NCBI RefSeq assembly: GCF_000308855.1
Contig: NZ_BAGM01000069.1
Coordinates: 1-49,061 of the forward strand
DNA length: 49,061 nucleotides
Direction: 5' to 3'
Source of the DNA: Nocardia veterana NBRC 100344
GTDB taxonomy: Bacteria > Actinomycetota > Actinomycetes > Mycobacteriales > Mycobacteriaceae
In this document: piece by piece, positions 26,687 to 34,182 of the stretch
How the letters are laid out: every line of letters begins with the position of its first letter
Numbering within the stretch: position 1 is the first letter of the stretch
Position numbers and translations under genes: made by a program
Notes under the pieces: generated by a model
The model's input: only the letters and a program-made list of their open reading frames with translations
The model's database searches: none
What the model was told of the DNA's origin: nothing

Positions 26687-27793
26687 TCACTCTATCGGTG
26701 CGTCGTTGCTGTTGTCGGAGGAAAGCGCCTTTTGCAGTGAGTTGAACACCGTCAGGCCCTGTCCGACCATTCCGTTGACCAGTTCGCCGACGCCGTCGGG
26801 GCCGTTGAGCACGGTGAGATTGGCGTTGGACAGGCCCTGGGCGGCTTGTTTCACGATTTCGGGCAGTTGTTCGATCAGCAACTGGTCCAAGGCGATTCGG
26901 TTGTTGGAGGCGGCGGCCTCGGCCTGGATGCGGGTGCGGTCGGCCTCGGCCTGGGCGAGTACCCGGACCCGTTCGGCTTCGGCTTCGGCGGGTTTGACGA
27001 CCTCGGCCTGCAATTGCTGTTCGCGCAGTTGGGCTTCCTTGCGGGCGCGTTCGGCCTGGGCGGTGAGCACTTCCTGCAGGGCGATGGCTTCGGCGAGGGG
27101 GCCGGCCTGGCTCGCCTCGGCCTTGGCCTTGTCGATGTCGCGCTGGTATTCGGCCTGCAGGATCGCGGTCTGGCGTTGGTATTCGGCTTGTTTGCGCAGC
27201 GATTCCTGTTCGGCTTCGGCGGCGGCTTGGGCGGCGGCGGCCTGGGCGATCTGGGCGTCGCGCTGGACGGCGGCGTTGTGCGGGGCGGCGAGGGCGGCGA
27301 TGTAGCCGAGGCCGCCGTCGTCGATGGATTGGATCTGGAACGAATCCACCCACAGTCCGATGTTGCTCATCTCCACCTTGGAGGCGACGAGGACCTCGTC
27401 GGCGAGTTTCTGGCGTTCTCGGATGATCTCCTCGACGGTCATGGAGCCGACGATCGAGCGCAGGTGACCGGAGAAGATGCGGCCGGTGAGCACCGACATC
27501 TCACGTTCCTGTTCGGACAGGAATCGCTGGGCGGCGTTGACCACGGATTGGGTGTCGTTGGCGACCTTGAACGCGATGACGGCGCGCACGTCGAGCTGGA
27601 TGGCCTGGCGGGTGACGCATCGTTCCTGGATTTCGGATTCGAACATCGCCAGCGACAGGTAGCTGACCTTGCGGAAGAACGGCATCACCCAGGCGCCGTG
27701 GCCGGTGATGACGCGGAAGGGGGCGTTGTCCTTGGCGCGGCCGCCGCTGATCAGCATGGCCTCGTCGGGATCGGGCACGTGATAGCCCAGCAC
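26687..27793 (-). CDS. SPFH/flotillin-like protein without a membrane hairpin
   Basis: 368 residues. The SPFH domain covers about residues 1-180: EAMLISGGRAKDNAPFRVIT followed by GHGAWVMPFFRKVSYLSLAM, and VEEIIRERQKLADEVLVASK followed by VEMSNIGLWVDSFQIQSIDD. Residues 180-300 form a long Ala/Glu/Gln-rich coiled coil, as in flotillins. No N-terminal hydrophobic segment is present, so membrane contact must be peripheral or through a partner. The GTG at 27793 follows GGGAG with good spacing. An OB-fold NfeD-like ORF lies 14 bp upstream, the usual NfeD/flotillin pairing. Expected role: membrane microdomain scaffolding. Confidence 0.85.
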   Translation of the reverse strand: MLGYHVPDPDEAMLISGGRAKDNAPFRVITGHGAWVMPFFRKVSYLSLAMFESEIQERCVTRQAIQLDVRAVIAFKVANDTQSVVNAAQRFLSEQEREMSVLTGRIFSGHLRSIVGSMTVEEIIRERQKLADEVLVASKVEMSNIGLWVDSFQIQSIDDGGLGYIAALAAPHNAAVQRDAQIAQAAAAQAAAEAEQESLRKQAEYQRQTAILQAEYQRDIDKAKAEASQAGPLAEAIALQEVLTAQAERARKEAQLREQQLQAEVVKPAEAEAERVRVLAQAEADRTRIQAEAAASNNRIALDQLLIEQLPEIVKQAAQGLSNANLTVLNGPDGVGELVNGMVGQGLTVFNSLQKALSSDNSNDAPIE

Positions 27794-27807
27794 TGGTGTC
27801 TCCCTTG

Positions 27808-28047
27808 TTATTTCGTAATGTCCCCACCCGGTCCGAGGTCGAGCGGAATCCACGCGACGACATCGACGATCCGGCCGGGGTTCACCTGCACCACGAGCAC
27901 GGTGGTGCCGGCGGCCAAGGGTTCGGTGGATCGCGCGATGTACAGTTCCGTGCCCCCTCTGATCGCGACCAGGACCTCCCCGAGCATGCCTGCGCCCCGG
28001 ATCGGCGATGTGAGCCTACCGGTCGAACCGAGTACCGGGTCGTCCAT
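27808..28047 (-). CDS. Small NfeD-like OB-fold protein
   Basis: 79 residues, starting at an ATG 9 bases after AAGGAG. LGSTGRLTSPIRGAGMLGEV followed by LVAIRGGTELYIARS, then AGTTVLVVQVNPGRIVDVVA, has the G-x-a-x-t-x-l-r-p-x-G pattern of the NfeD C-terminal OB-fold. It lacks the membrane helices of full NfeD proteins, so it is a soluble module. It is directly upstream of the flotillin-like gene and probably its partner. Confidence 0.65.
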   Translation of the reverse strand: MDDPVLGSTGRLTSPIRGAGMLGEVLVAIRGGTELYIARSTEPLAAGTTVLVVQVNPGRIVDVVAWIPLDLGPGGDITK

Positions 28048-28228
28048 CGCGGGGAACTCCTTGCCGGGCAATCGAAACAACGGTGGCAACCAATGTAGTG
28101 GGCGGGCGGCGGCGGTGAAGGTAACGACGGGAAGGGACGAATCGGGCACGAAAAGTCGGAGGTTTCGATATGGCCTCCCCTGGGAACGGGGTCTGGTCAA
28201 GCGATCGGTCACCTGGCAGGCTGAAGCG
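28048..28228. promoter_or_regulatory. Divergent promoter region, NfeD/flotillin operon and MFS exporter
   Basis: A 181-bp region between two divergent starts. No strong palindrome or gene is seen. It contains GGAAGGGACGA and a moderately A/T-rich stretch at 28138-28175 that could hold the exporter promoter. Confidence 0.35.
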
Positions 28229-29770
28229 GTGACCTCTCCTCCGGATATTCCTGCGGCGACGTCGGATCCCGCATCCGACAAACTCGATGCCGCGGTGTTC
28301 AAGGTGGCCGGTGTGGTCGTGCTCGGCGCGATCATGTCGATCCTGGACGTGACCGTCGTAACCGTCGCGCTGCCGACCTTCCAGCACGAGTTCGACACCA
28401 GCTACGCGATCGCGGCCTGGACGATGACCGGCTACACGCTCGCGCTGGCCAGCGTGATCCCGCTGACCGGCTGGGCGGCCGACCGCTTCGGCACCAAACG
28501 CCTGTACATCATGGCGCTGACGTTCTTCATCCTCGGCTCGGTGCTCTGCTCCACCGCGTGGAACATCGAGTCCCTCATCGCCTTCCGCGTGGTTCAGGGT
28601 CTCGGCGGCGGCATGCTGATGCCGTTGGGTATGACGATCATGACCCACGCTGCCGGCCCCCAGCGGATCGGCCGGGTGATGGCCGTGCTCGGTGTGCCGA
28701 TGCTGCTCGGGCCGATTCTGGGACCGATTCTGGGCGGCTGGCTGATCGGCAGCTTCAGCTGGCACTGGATCTTTTTGATCAACCTGCCGGTCGGGGTGAT
28801 CGCACTGATCCTGGCGGTGGTCATCCTGCCCTCGGACAAGCCCGAACCGTCGGAATCGTTCGACTTCCTCGGCATGCTGCTGGCCTCGCCGGGCCTGGCG
28901 CTGTTCCTGTTCGGGGTGTCCTCGATTCCCGAACAGCACACCGTGGCCTCGGCCCGGGTGCTGGTTCCGGCGGCGATCGGGCTGGTGCTGATGGCGGGTT
29001 TCGTCGTGCACGCGTTGCGCACCGAACATCCGCTCATCGATCTGCATCTGTTCCGCAACCGGCAGCTCACCTTCGCGGTGCTGACGGCGGTGTTCTTCGC
29101 CATCGCGTTCTTCGGGTCGGGTCTGCTGCTACCCAGCTATCTGCAACAGGTGCAGGGCAAATCGACGTTGATGACGGGTTTGCTCATCGCGCCACAGGGT
29201 TTCGGCGCGATGATCACCATGCCGATCGGCGGCAAGCTGGTCGACAAGATCGGCCCCGGCAAGGTCGTCATGACCGGTCTGGCCGTCATCGGGGTCAGCC
29301 TGCTGTTCTTCACCCAGCTCTCGGCCGACACCTCGCTGCCGTTGATGTGCGGGGCGCTGTTCGTCATGGGGCTGGGCATGGGCTGCACGATGATGCCCAC
29401 GATGACCGCGGCGATCCAGACGCTGACCCACGCGCAGGTGGCGCGCGGATCGACCTTGATGAACATCGTCAACCAGGCGGCCGGTTCGATCGGCACCGCG
29501 ACCATGTCGGTGGTGCTGACCAATCTGCTCGAGAACCGGCCGCTGGCGCAGGCGGCGATCGGCTCGCAGTTCGACCCGACCATCGCGCAGAAATTGCCGC
29601 CCGGTGCGCTGGACACCGGATTCGAACAGGCCGCCACAGCGTATGCGCACACCTACATCGTGGCGGTGGCGTTGATCCTGGTGACGCTGATTCCGGCGGC
29701 GTTCCTGCCCCGGTCGAAACCGAAACTGCCACAGGAAGGAACCGAGGCCCCGGTCCTCATGGGGCACTGA
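28229..29770 (+). CDS. MFS drug/solute exporter, DHA2 (EmrB/QacA) family
   Basis: 513 residues with about 14 hydrophobic segments. DHA2 signatures include LDVTVVTVALPTFQHEFDTS (motif D1 region), WAADRFGTKRLYIMALTFFI (motif A) and VLGVPMLLGPILGPILGGWL (motif C, the antiporter motif). It should export hydrophobic drugs or metabolites in exchange for protons. The GTG at 28229 was chosen because upstream codons in the open frame lack coding character and motif D1 then falls at the normal distance. No TetR gene adjoins it, so its regulator is not evident. Two hairpins follow. Confidence 0.9.
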   Translation: MTSPPDIPAATSDPASDKLDAAVFKVAGVVVLGAIMSILDVTVVTVALPTFQHEFDTSYAIAAWTMTGYTLALASVIPLTGWAADRFGTKRLYIMALTFFILGSVLCSTAWNIESLIAFRVVQGLGGGMLMPLGMTIMTHAAGPQRIGRVMAVLGVPMLLGPILGPILGGWLIGSFSWHWIFLINLPVGVIALILAVVILPSDKPEPSESFDFLGMLLASPGLALFLFGVSSIPEQHTVASARVLVPAAIGLVLMAGFVVHALRTEHPLIDLHLFRNRQLTFAVLTAVFFAIAFFGSGLLLPSYLQQVQGKSTLMTGLLIAPQGFGAMITMPIGGKLVDKIGPGKVVMTGLAVIGVSLLFFTQLSADTSLPLMCGALFVMGLGMGCTMMPTMTAAIQTLTHAQVARGSTLMNIVNQAAGSIGTATMSVVLTNLLENRPLAQAAIGSQFDPTIAQKLPPGALDTGFEQAATAYAHTYIVAVALILVTLIPAAFLPRSKPKLPQEGTEAPVLMGH

Positions 29771-29777
29771 GCCGGCG

Positions 29778-29857
29778 CCCGCCGACCCGACGGCGGGGAT
29801 TGCTTTCGGATATCGAATGCCGTCCGGATGGTTTTCGCGACCGTCCGGGCGGCATTC
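29778..29857 (+). terminator. Two terminator-like hairpins after the MFS gene
   Basis: The first is CCCGCCG (29778-29784) with CGGCGGG (29791-29797), followed by GATTGCTTTC. The second is GAATGCCGTCCGG (29815-29827) with CCGGGCGGCATTC (29845-29857), 12 of 13 pairs. Together they insulate the exporter from the downstream orphan genes. Confidence 0.6.
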
Positions 29858-29961
29858 CTGTGTCAGGACCCCGAACCGGGTCGGTCGCTATCGAATTGCT
29901 GAACACGTTCGGGTGACGGTTGGATCACTTTCGTGGAGGGCCCTGCGATTCGAGTTGTACT

Positions 29962-29980
29962 TTTGAATTCCCAGTTCAAA
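29962..29980. promoter_or_regulatory. Inverted repeat TTTGAA-N7-TTCAAA before the orphan membrane gene
   Basis: Perfect 6-bp arms lie 35 bp upstream of the ATG at 30015, in the most A/T-rich part of this gap. This is a good candidate operator or promoter element for the two-gene unit that follows. Confidence 0.45.
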
Positions 29981-30014
29981 TGCAGTGATGAGCAGGTGAC
30001 CGAAAGGGGCGGAC

Positions 30015-30377
30015 ATGCCGTTGCGTAGGAGTTTGCTGGGATCGCGATCCGGTTCGGCGCGGGAGGTCGCCGCAGCTGCTGGTCCGTCGTTGACTCCCGA
30101 AGCGTTGACCACCGGAGGCTTGCTGCTCCTCGGCGCCGGCCTGGCGTTGACCGGGCCGCTGCTGGCCGCACTGCTGATTCGAGCCAGCGGCGGCGGCCGC
30201 GCCGATGCCGCCGCGACGGTGCCGCTGGTACTGGCCGTGCTCGCCGTTATCGCCGCGGTGACAAGCGGATTCACCCTGTTCGTCACCGCGTGGCGGCGGT
30301 CCCGGACACCGATGCCGCAGCGGTTGCGCTCCCGGGCCGCGCTGCGTGCGGGCCTCGACGGTGGTGGTGCGCCGTGA
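30015..30377 (+). CDS. Small membrane protein of unknown function
   Basis: 120 residues from an ATG after GAAAGGGG. Two hydrophobic segments are clear, at about residues 32-55 (TTGGLLLLGAGLALTGPLLA followed by ALLI) and 66-91 (AAATVPLVLAVLAVIAAVTS followed by GFTLFV). Basic ends suggest both termini are cytoplasmic. I do not recognise the family. Codon use is normal for the window. The stop overlaps the GTG of the next ORF, so the two are probably co-translated. Confidence 0.6.
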   Translation: MPLRRSLLGSRSGSAREVAAAAGPSLTPEALTTGGLLLLGAGLALTGPLLAALLIRASGGGRADAAATVPLVLAVLAVIAAVTSGFTLFVTAWRRSRTPMPQRLRSRAALRAGLDGGGAP

Positions 30378-31048
30378 GTGTCGCGGGGATCGAACACGGG
30401 CGTCCGGACGTGCTGCGGTGCCGGCTGGTGCAGGTGCTGGCCGTGGTCGAGGACGAATCGTGTTGTCGGCGAGCGAGTGCGGTGCTGGTCGAGCGGGCCT
30501 GCCGGCGGTGGTCGGGGCGGCCGGACTGGGATCGGTTTCCGCCGTTGCAACGCTGGCGGGCGGTGGAACCGGGGTTTCTCGGCGGTGCCGAAGAGCTGCC
30601 CGCGGGGTTGATCGGCGCCGCGGCGGCCGGGCGCCGTCCACCGGCCCGGGACCTGGCCGCCGCGCTGGCTGCCGCGGTGGTCCTGCATTCGGGTTGTCCG
30701 GCGCTGGTTCAGGATTGGGACCTGGGCCGCGGGGCGCGGCCGGGTGGGCCCCGTCGCGGTGTGCTCGTCTCGATCTACGGTTTGCGGGAGGACGATATGG
30801 CGTTGGCCGAGAGCGTCCTGGCCGGTTGCGTGCAGCTGGGTGCGCTGCGATTGGTGGAACGGTTCTCCCGGCGGGTGCCGGGGCCGCGAGGTGGGCGCCC
30901 GGTCTCGGCGTCCGGCGCGGGGCCGATCGCCGAGACCGGTATCGCGTTGTGTCCGGTCAGCTCGCCGATGCCGGTTCGGGCCGCGGAGCCGATTGCGGTG
31001 TGCGGTGCCGCAACAGGATCAGGCCCAGAACCGCTGCGGCGAGGCTGA
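30374..31048 (+). CDS. Hypothetical protein, antisense-overlapping the MFS gene
   Basis: 224 residues from a GTG that overlaps the previous stop (GTGA). Codon third positions are strongly G/C, supporting a real gene. The middle is helical and Trp/Arg/Cys-rich (ACRRWSGRPDWDRFPPLQRW). A later stretch, GVLVSIYGLREDDMALAESV followed by LAGCVQLGALRLVERFSRR, looks folded. I do not recognise it. The last 92 bp run through the end of the opposite-strand MFS gene, so the C-terminal 30 residues are double-coding. The true end could also be an extension into non-functional sequence. Confidence 0.5.
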   Translation: MSVAGIEHGRPDVLRCRLVQVLAVVEDESCCRRASAVLVERACRRWSGRPDWDRFPPLQRWRAVEPGFLGGAEELPAGLIGAAAAGRRPPARDLAAALAAAVVLHSGCPALVQDWDLGRGARPGGPRRGVLVSIYGLREDDMALAESVLAGCVQLGALRLVERFSRRVPGPRGGRPVSASGAGPIAETGIALCPVSSPMPVRAAEPIAVCGAATGSGPEPLRRG

Positions 31049-32438
31049 ATCCGGCGCTGATCCACGACCCGTACGACATGGCGGTCGTGAACGCCGACTC
31101 GGCGGGTTCACCGAAGCCGAGCGCGAACGCGTTGCCGATGTTGTCGCGGGCCGCCGCCGGGGCGTCGGCAGGCATATGCGAGGTGAACACCCCGGCCAGC
31201 ACGCTGCCGAGGACCGCGATGCTGACCGCCATCCCCACCTGCTGAATGGTGTCGTTCATCGCCGAACCGACGCCGGCGTGTTCGAGCGGGATGGCGCTCA
31301 TGATCGCGGCGTAGGCGGCCGGGCCGGCCAGACCACCGCCGATACCCATCACCAGCATCGACGCCAGCACCCAGGCGTAGCTGTCGGCGTTGGCGAGGAT
31401 CACGAACGCCCCACCCATCACCACCAGGCCGGCCACGATGAGTGTCTTGTTGCTCAGTGTCTTGCCGAGAGTGGCGCCCAGGCCGTTGCAGACCGCGGCG
31501 GCCACCGCATACGGCAGCAGCGCGAGCCCGGCCTTCATCGGGCCGTAGCCGAGGACGAACTGCAGGTACTGGGTGAGCATCAGCATCACCGCGCCCATGC
31601 CGAAGACCATCAGCAGCAGGGTCAGGCAGGTGCCGGTGAAATCCCGGTTGCGGAAGACCGCCAGCGGCAGCATGGGATGCGCCGAGCGATACTCCCAGTA
31701 GGTGAATCCGGCTGCGGCCAGCACCGCCAGCACGATGACCGGGATATTCCATTCGCGTTCGATGATCACGTACACCGTCGCGGTCAGCGCCACGATCGAC
31801 AGCGCCACCCCGACGAGATCGACCGGTCGCTGCTGTCCGTAGGTTTCGGGCATCAACACGACCGCGGCGACGATCGCGACGATCGCGACCGGAATGTTGA
31901 CCAGGAAGACCGATCCCCACCAGAAGTGTTGCAGCAGAAAGCCGCCCAGGGTCGGGCCGAGCACGATGCCGACCATCGACACCGTCGACCAGCCGGCCAT
32001 CGCCTTGCGCCGTTCGTCCTCGTCGAAGGTGGTCATCAGGATCGACAGGGTGGAGGGCATCAGCAGTGATCCGCCGACACCCATGGCGGCGCGGGCGGCG
32101 ACGACCTGCCAGGGTTCGGTGGCCAGGACGGCCAGCAGCGAGGCGGCGCCGAAGACGGCCAGGCCGGTGATGAGCATGCGGCGGCGGCCGAAGCGGTCGG
32201 ACAGGCTGCCCGCGGTCAGCAGCAGCCCGGCGAAGACCAGGACGTAGGCGTCGAGGATCCACTGAATATCGGATGGGCTCGCGCCCAGTTCCCGAATCAG
32301 GGACGGAATGGCCAGGTTGAGTACGGTGCCGTCGATCATCAGCACCAGCAGGGACAGGCAGAGCACGCCCAGGATCCACCAGCGCCGGGGATCGCGCGCG
32401 GGCGCGTCGCCCGCTTCTCGTACAGTGTTCGATTCCAC
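30957..32438 (-). CDS. MFS exporter, DHA2 family, controlled by the divergent TetR
   Basis: 493 residues with about 14 hydrophobic segments. LMIDGTVLNLAIPSLIRELG, LSDRFGRRRMLITGLAVFGA (motif A) and TVSMVGIVLGPTLGGFLLQH (motif C) place it in the EmrB/QacA proton-antiport group. The GTG at 32438 was chosen since it precedes the first charged segment and lies within the operator region. A palindrome at 32418-32432 overlaps its first codons, so repressor binding would block transcription or early elongation. It diverges from a TetR gene 45 bp away. Confidence 0.92.
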   Translation of the reverse strand: MESNTVREAGDAPARDPRRWWILGVLCLSLLVLMIDGTVLNLAIPSLIRELGASPSDIQWILDAYVLVFAGLLLTAGSLSDRFGRRRMLITGLAVFGAASLLAVLATEPWQVVAARAAMGVGGSLLMPSTLSILMTTFDEDERRKAMAGWSTVSMVGIVLGPTLGGFLLQHFWWGSVFLVNIPVAIVAIVAAVVLMPETYGQQRPVDLVGVALSIVALTATVYVIIEREWNIPVIVLAVLAAAGFTYWEYRSAHPMLPLAVFRNRDFTGTCLTLLLMVFGMGAVMLMLTQYLQFVLGYGPMKAGLALLPYAVAAAVCNGLGATLGKTLSNKTLIVAGLVVMGGAFVILANADSYAWVLASMLVMGIGGGLAGPAAYAAIMSAIPLEHAGVGSAMNDTIQQVGMAVSIAVLGSVLAGVFTSHMPADAPAAARDNIGNAFALGFGEPAESAFTTAMSYGSWISAGFSLAAAVLGLILLRHRTPQSAPRPEPASAS

Positions 32439-32475
32439 TCGCGCAGCGTACGACAAACTCGAACAGTGTGCGAGT
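32418..32475. promoter_or_regulatory. Twin TetR operators, core TCGnACAGTGTnCGA
   Basis: Two copies of a 15-bp palindrome with identical core ACAGTGT occur at 32418-32432 and 32459-32473. The second has extended arms, ACTCG/CGAGT (32457-32475). The centres are 41 bp apart, about four helical turns, so two dimers would sit on the same DNA face. They straddle the divergent starts of the exporter and its TetR gene. Confidence 0.75.
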
Positions 32476-32483
32476 GAATTACA

Positions 32484-33284
32484 GTGAGGGGCGTGACCAA
32501 ACCGTTCAGCTCGGTATGGACGCGGCAGCCGCGGCCGCCCCGGAAAACGGGGCTGACGCGGGAACAGATCGTCGCGGCCGCTGTGGACCTGCTCGACGCC
32601 GAAGGGCTCGAGGCGTTGAGTATGCGCAAGCTCGGCGCCCGCCTCAACGCCGGCGCGACCAGCCTGTACTGGTATGTGGCGAACAAGGACGAGCTGCTGG
32701 AACTGGCCCTCGACGAGGTGTGGGGTCTGATCGACACCCCCGACCCAGATCGCGTCGGGTGGCGCGAGGTGTTCACCACCTTCGCCTACAGCATGCGCGC
32801 CACCATCCGCGCCCATCCGTGGTCGGCCTCGCTGCTGGGGCGGCTACCCAGTGTGGGACCGAGCGCCTTCGCCCTCACCGATCGGCTGCGCCGCAGCTGC
32901 GTGCGGGCGGGTTTCACCGGTGCCGACGTCTACTTGGCGACCAGTGTCGTGATGAGTTTCATTCTGGGACAGGTGATTCCGGAGATCACCTTCCGCACCT
33001 CGCGCGGTGGCGAGGTCGATACGGAATCGCTGCTCGCCGCGATGGAAACGTTGGCGGCCGACTATCCGCAACTGCGCGCCGACTATCGCGAGACCCTGCC
33101 CGCCGATCCGGAAGTGGCGCGGGCGCTGGGATTCGAATTCGGGCTGGTGTGCGTGCTGGACGGTTTGGCGGCGCGGCTCGGCGAGCCGTCGTCGGCCGAA
33201 CTCGGACACCATAGGCGCGCCCGCGAAGCCCTGCCGGAGGATACGCCGTTGCCGCGGAACGGAACCGAGCACCGAACCCGGTAA
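32484..33284 (+). CDS. TetR-family regulator with TetR_C-type ligand domain
   Basis: 266 residues from GTG 32484 (GTG 32493 is also possible). The HTH is LTREQIVAAAVDLLDAEGLE followed by ALSMRKLGARLNAGATSLYWYVANKDELLE. The recognition helix SLYWYVANKDEL and the long C-terminal helical domain are typical of the TetR/TetR_C subgroup that controls drug efflux. It faces the exporter across twin palindromes, so it is the likely repressor of that pump. Confidence 0.9.
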   Translation: MRGVTKPFSSVWTRQPRPPRKTGLTREQIVAAAVDLLDAEGLEALSMRKLGARLNAGATSLYWYVANKDELLELALDEVWGLIDTPDPDRVGWREVFTTFAYSMRATIRAHPWSASLLGRLPSVGPSAFALTDRLRRSCVRAGFTGADVYLATSVVMSFILGQVIPEITFRTSRGGEVDTESLLAAMETLAADYPQLRADYRETLPADPEVARALGFEFGLVCVLDGLAARLGEPSSAELGHHRRAREALPEDTPLPRNGTEHRTR

Positions 33285-33435
33285 CGCCGTGCCGGGAACG
33301 TCGCGACGCTGTTCCACGGTGGCCGGTGCGCTGACCGACCCCGACACCGGGCCGGTTACCTGCCTGCCGCCCCCAGCTACGGTTTCGAACTCCTCGTCGG
33401 CAACATCCACCTCGGCGACCGCGGCGGCGCATCGG

Positions 33436-34062
33436 TCAGGGCCGGTACATGGCGCGGTAGGCGCCGATGACGGCGACCAGATGATCCACCACCTGGTCGC
33501 GGTCGGCGCGCAGCGAGCCGTTCAGCCACGCGGCGAACAGTCCGGCGTTTCCGGAGGCCATCGTCACCGCGGCCATCCGGCGCCGGATCGGATCCTCGAT
33601 ATCGGTGAACAGATGATCCTGGATGAGGCGGGTGAAGGTGGGCATCACCGCGATCGTGGTCTGCCCCAATCCGGTGCTCGAATACGGCTCCACCAGAAAC
33701 AGCCGCGATTTGCGGGGATCGGCGAGCACCTTGTCGACCAGGACACCTGCCAGTTCCCGGTCCCGCTCGGGATCGGCGGTGGCGGCGAAGGAGGTCATCG
33801 GCTCACGGAAGTCGTCGGCCACCTGCCGGTACAGCACGTCGAGCAGATCGTCGCGGCTGGTGAAGCTCTCGTAGAAGTAGCGGTCGGTGAGCCCGGCGCG
33901 CCGGCAGACCGCCCGCATCGTCACCGCGCCGGCACCGGCCTCGCCGATCAGGTCCAACGCCGCCTCCAGCAACGCCGTCCGCCGCGCCTCCCGGCGCTCG
34001 GTGAGCGTGGTACCACCCCAGATGCGGGTGTCGTTGTCGGCGGAATCCTGACCTGTCTGCAC
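33436..34062 (-). CDS. TetR-family regulator
   Basis: 208 residues from GTG 34062. The HTH reads RREARRTALLEAALDLIGEA followed by GAGAVTMRAVCRRAGLTDRYFYESFTSRDDLL. The C-terminal domain is typical of TetR_C with no known ligand signature. It is isolated: 151 bp from the TetR gene on one side and 120 bp from the antiporter gene on the other, with no obvious partner. No ribosome site is visible, so the mRNA may be leaderless. Confidence 0.83.
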   Translation of the reverse strand: MQTGQDSADNDTRIWGGTTLTERREARRTALLEAALDLIGEAGAGAVTMRAVCRRAGLTDRYFYESFTSRDDLLDVLYRQVADDFREPMTSFAATADPERDRELAGVLVDKVLADPRKSRLFLVEPYSSTGLGQTTIAVMPTFTRLIQDHLFTDIEDPIRRRMAAVTMASGNAGLFAAWLNGSLRADRDQVVDHLVAVIGAYRAMYRP

Positions 34063-34182
34063 TCGCCCGAGCCTAACGGGCGCGCCCCGGCGGCGGCAGC
34101 GGAGTGCAACCACGCAGGGGCAGGGCCGTCAGAGGTGATCGGCGCGGCCCGGCGTCGGCATGCGGGAGCCGACCGCGTTCGT

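Noticed and set aside
26846..29770. A 974-codon plus-strand frame running through the flotillin region into the MFS gene
   Set aside because: Its first 460 codons are the antisense of the SPFH and NfeD-like genes (Gly/Leu/Ala-rich shadow). Only the part from 28229 on has membrane-transporter character.
30957..32816. Longer N-terminus for the second MFS gene (start near 32816)
   Set aside because: It would read antisense through the TetR HTH and the operators. GTG 32438 places the first membrane segment normally.
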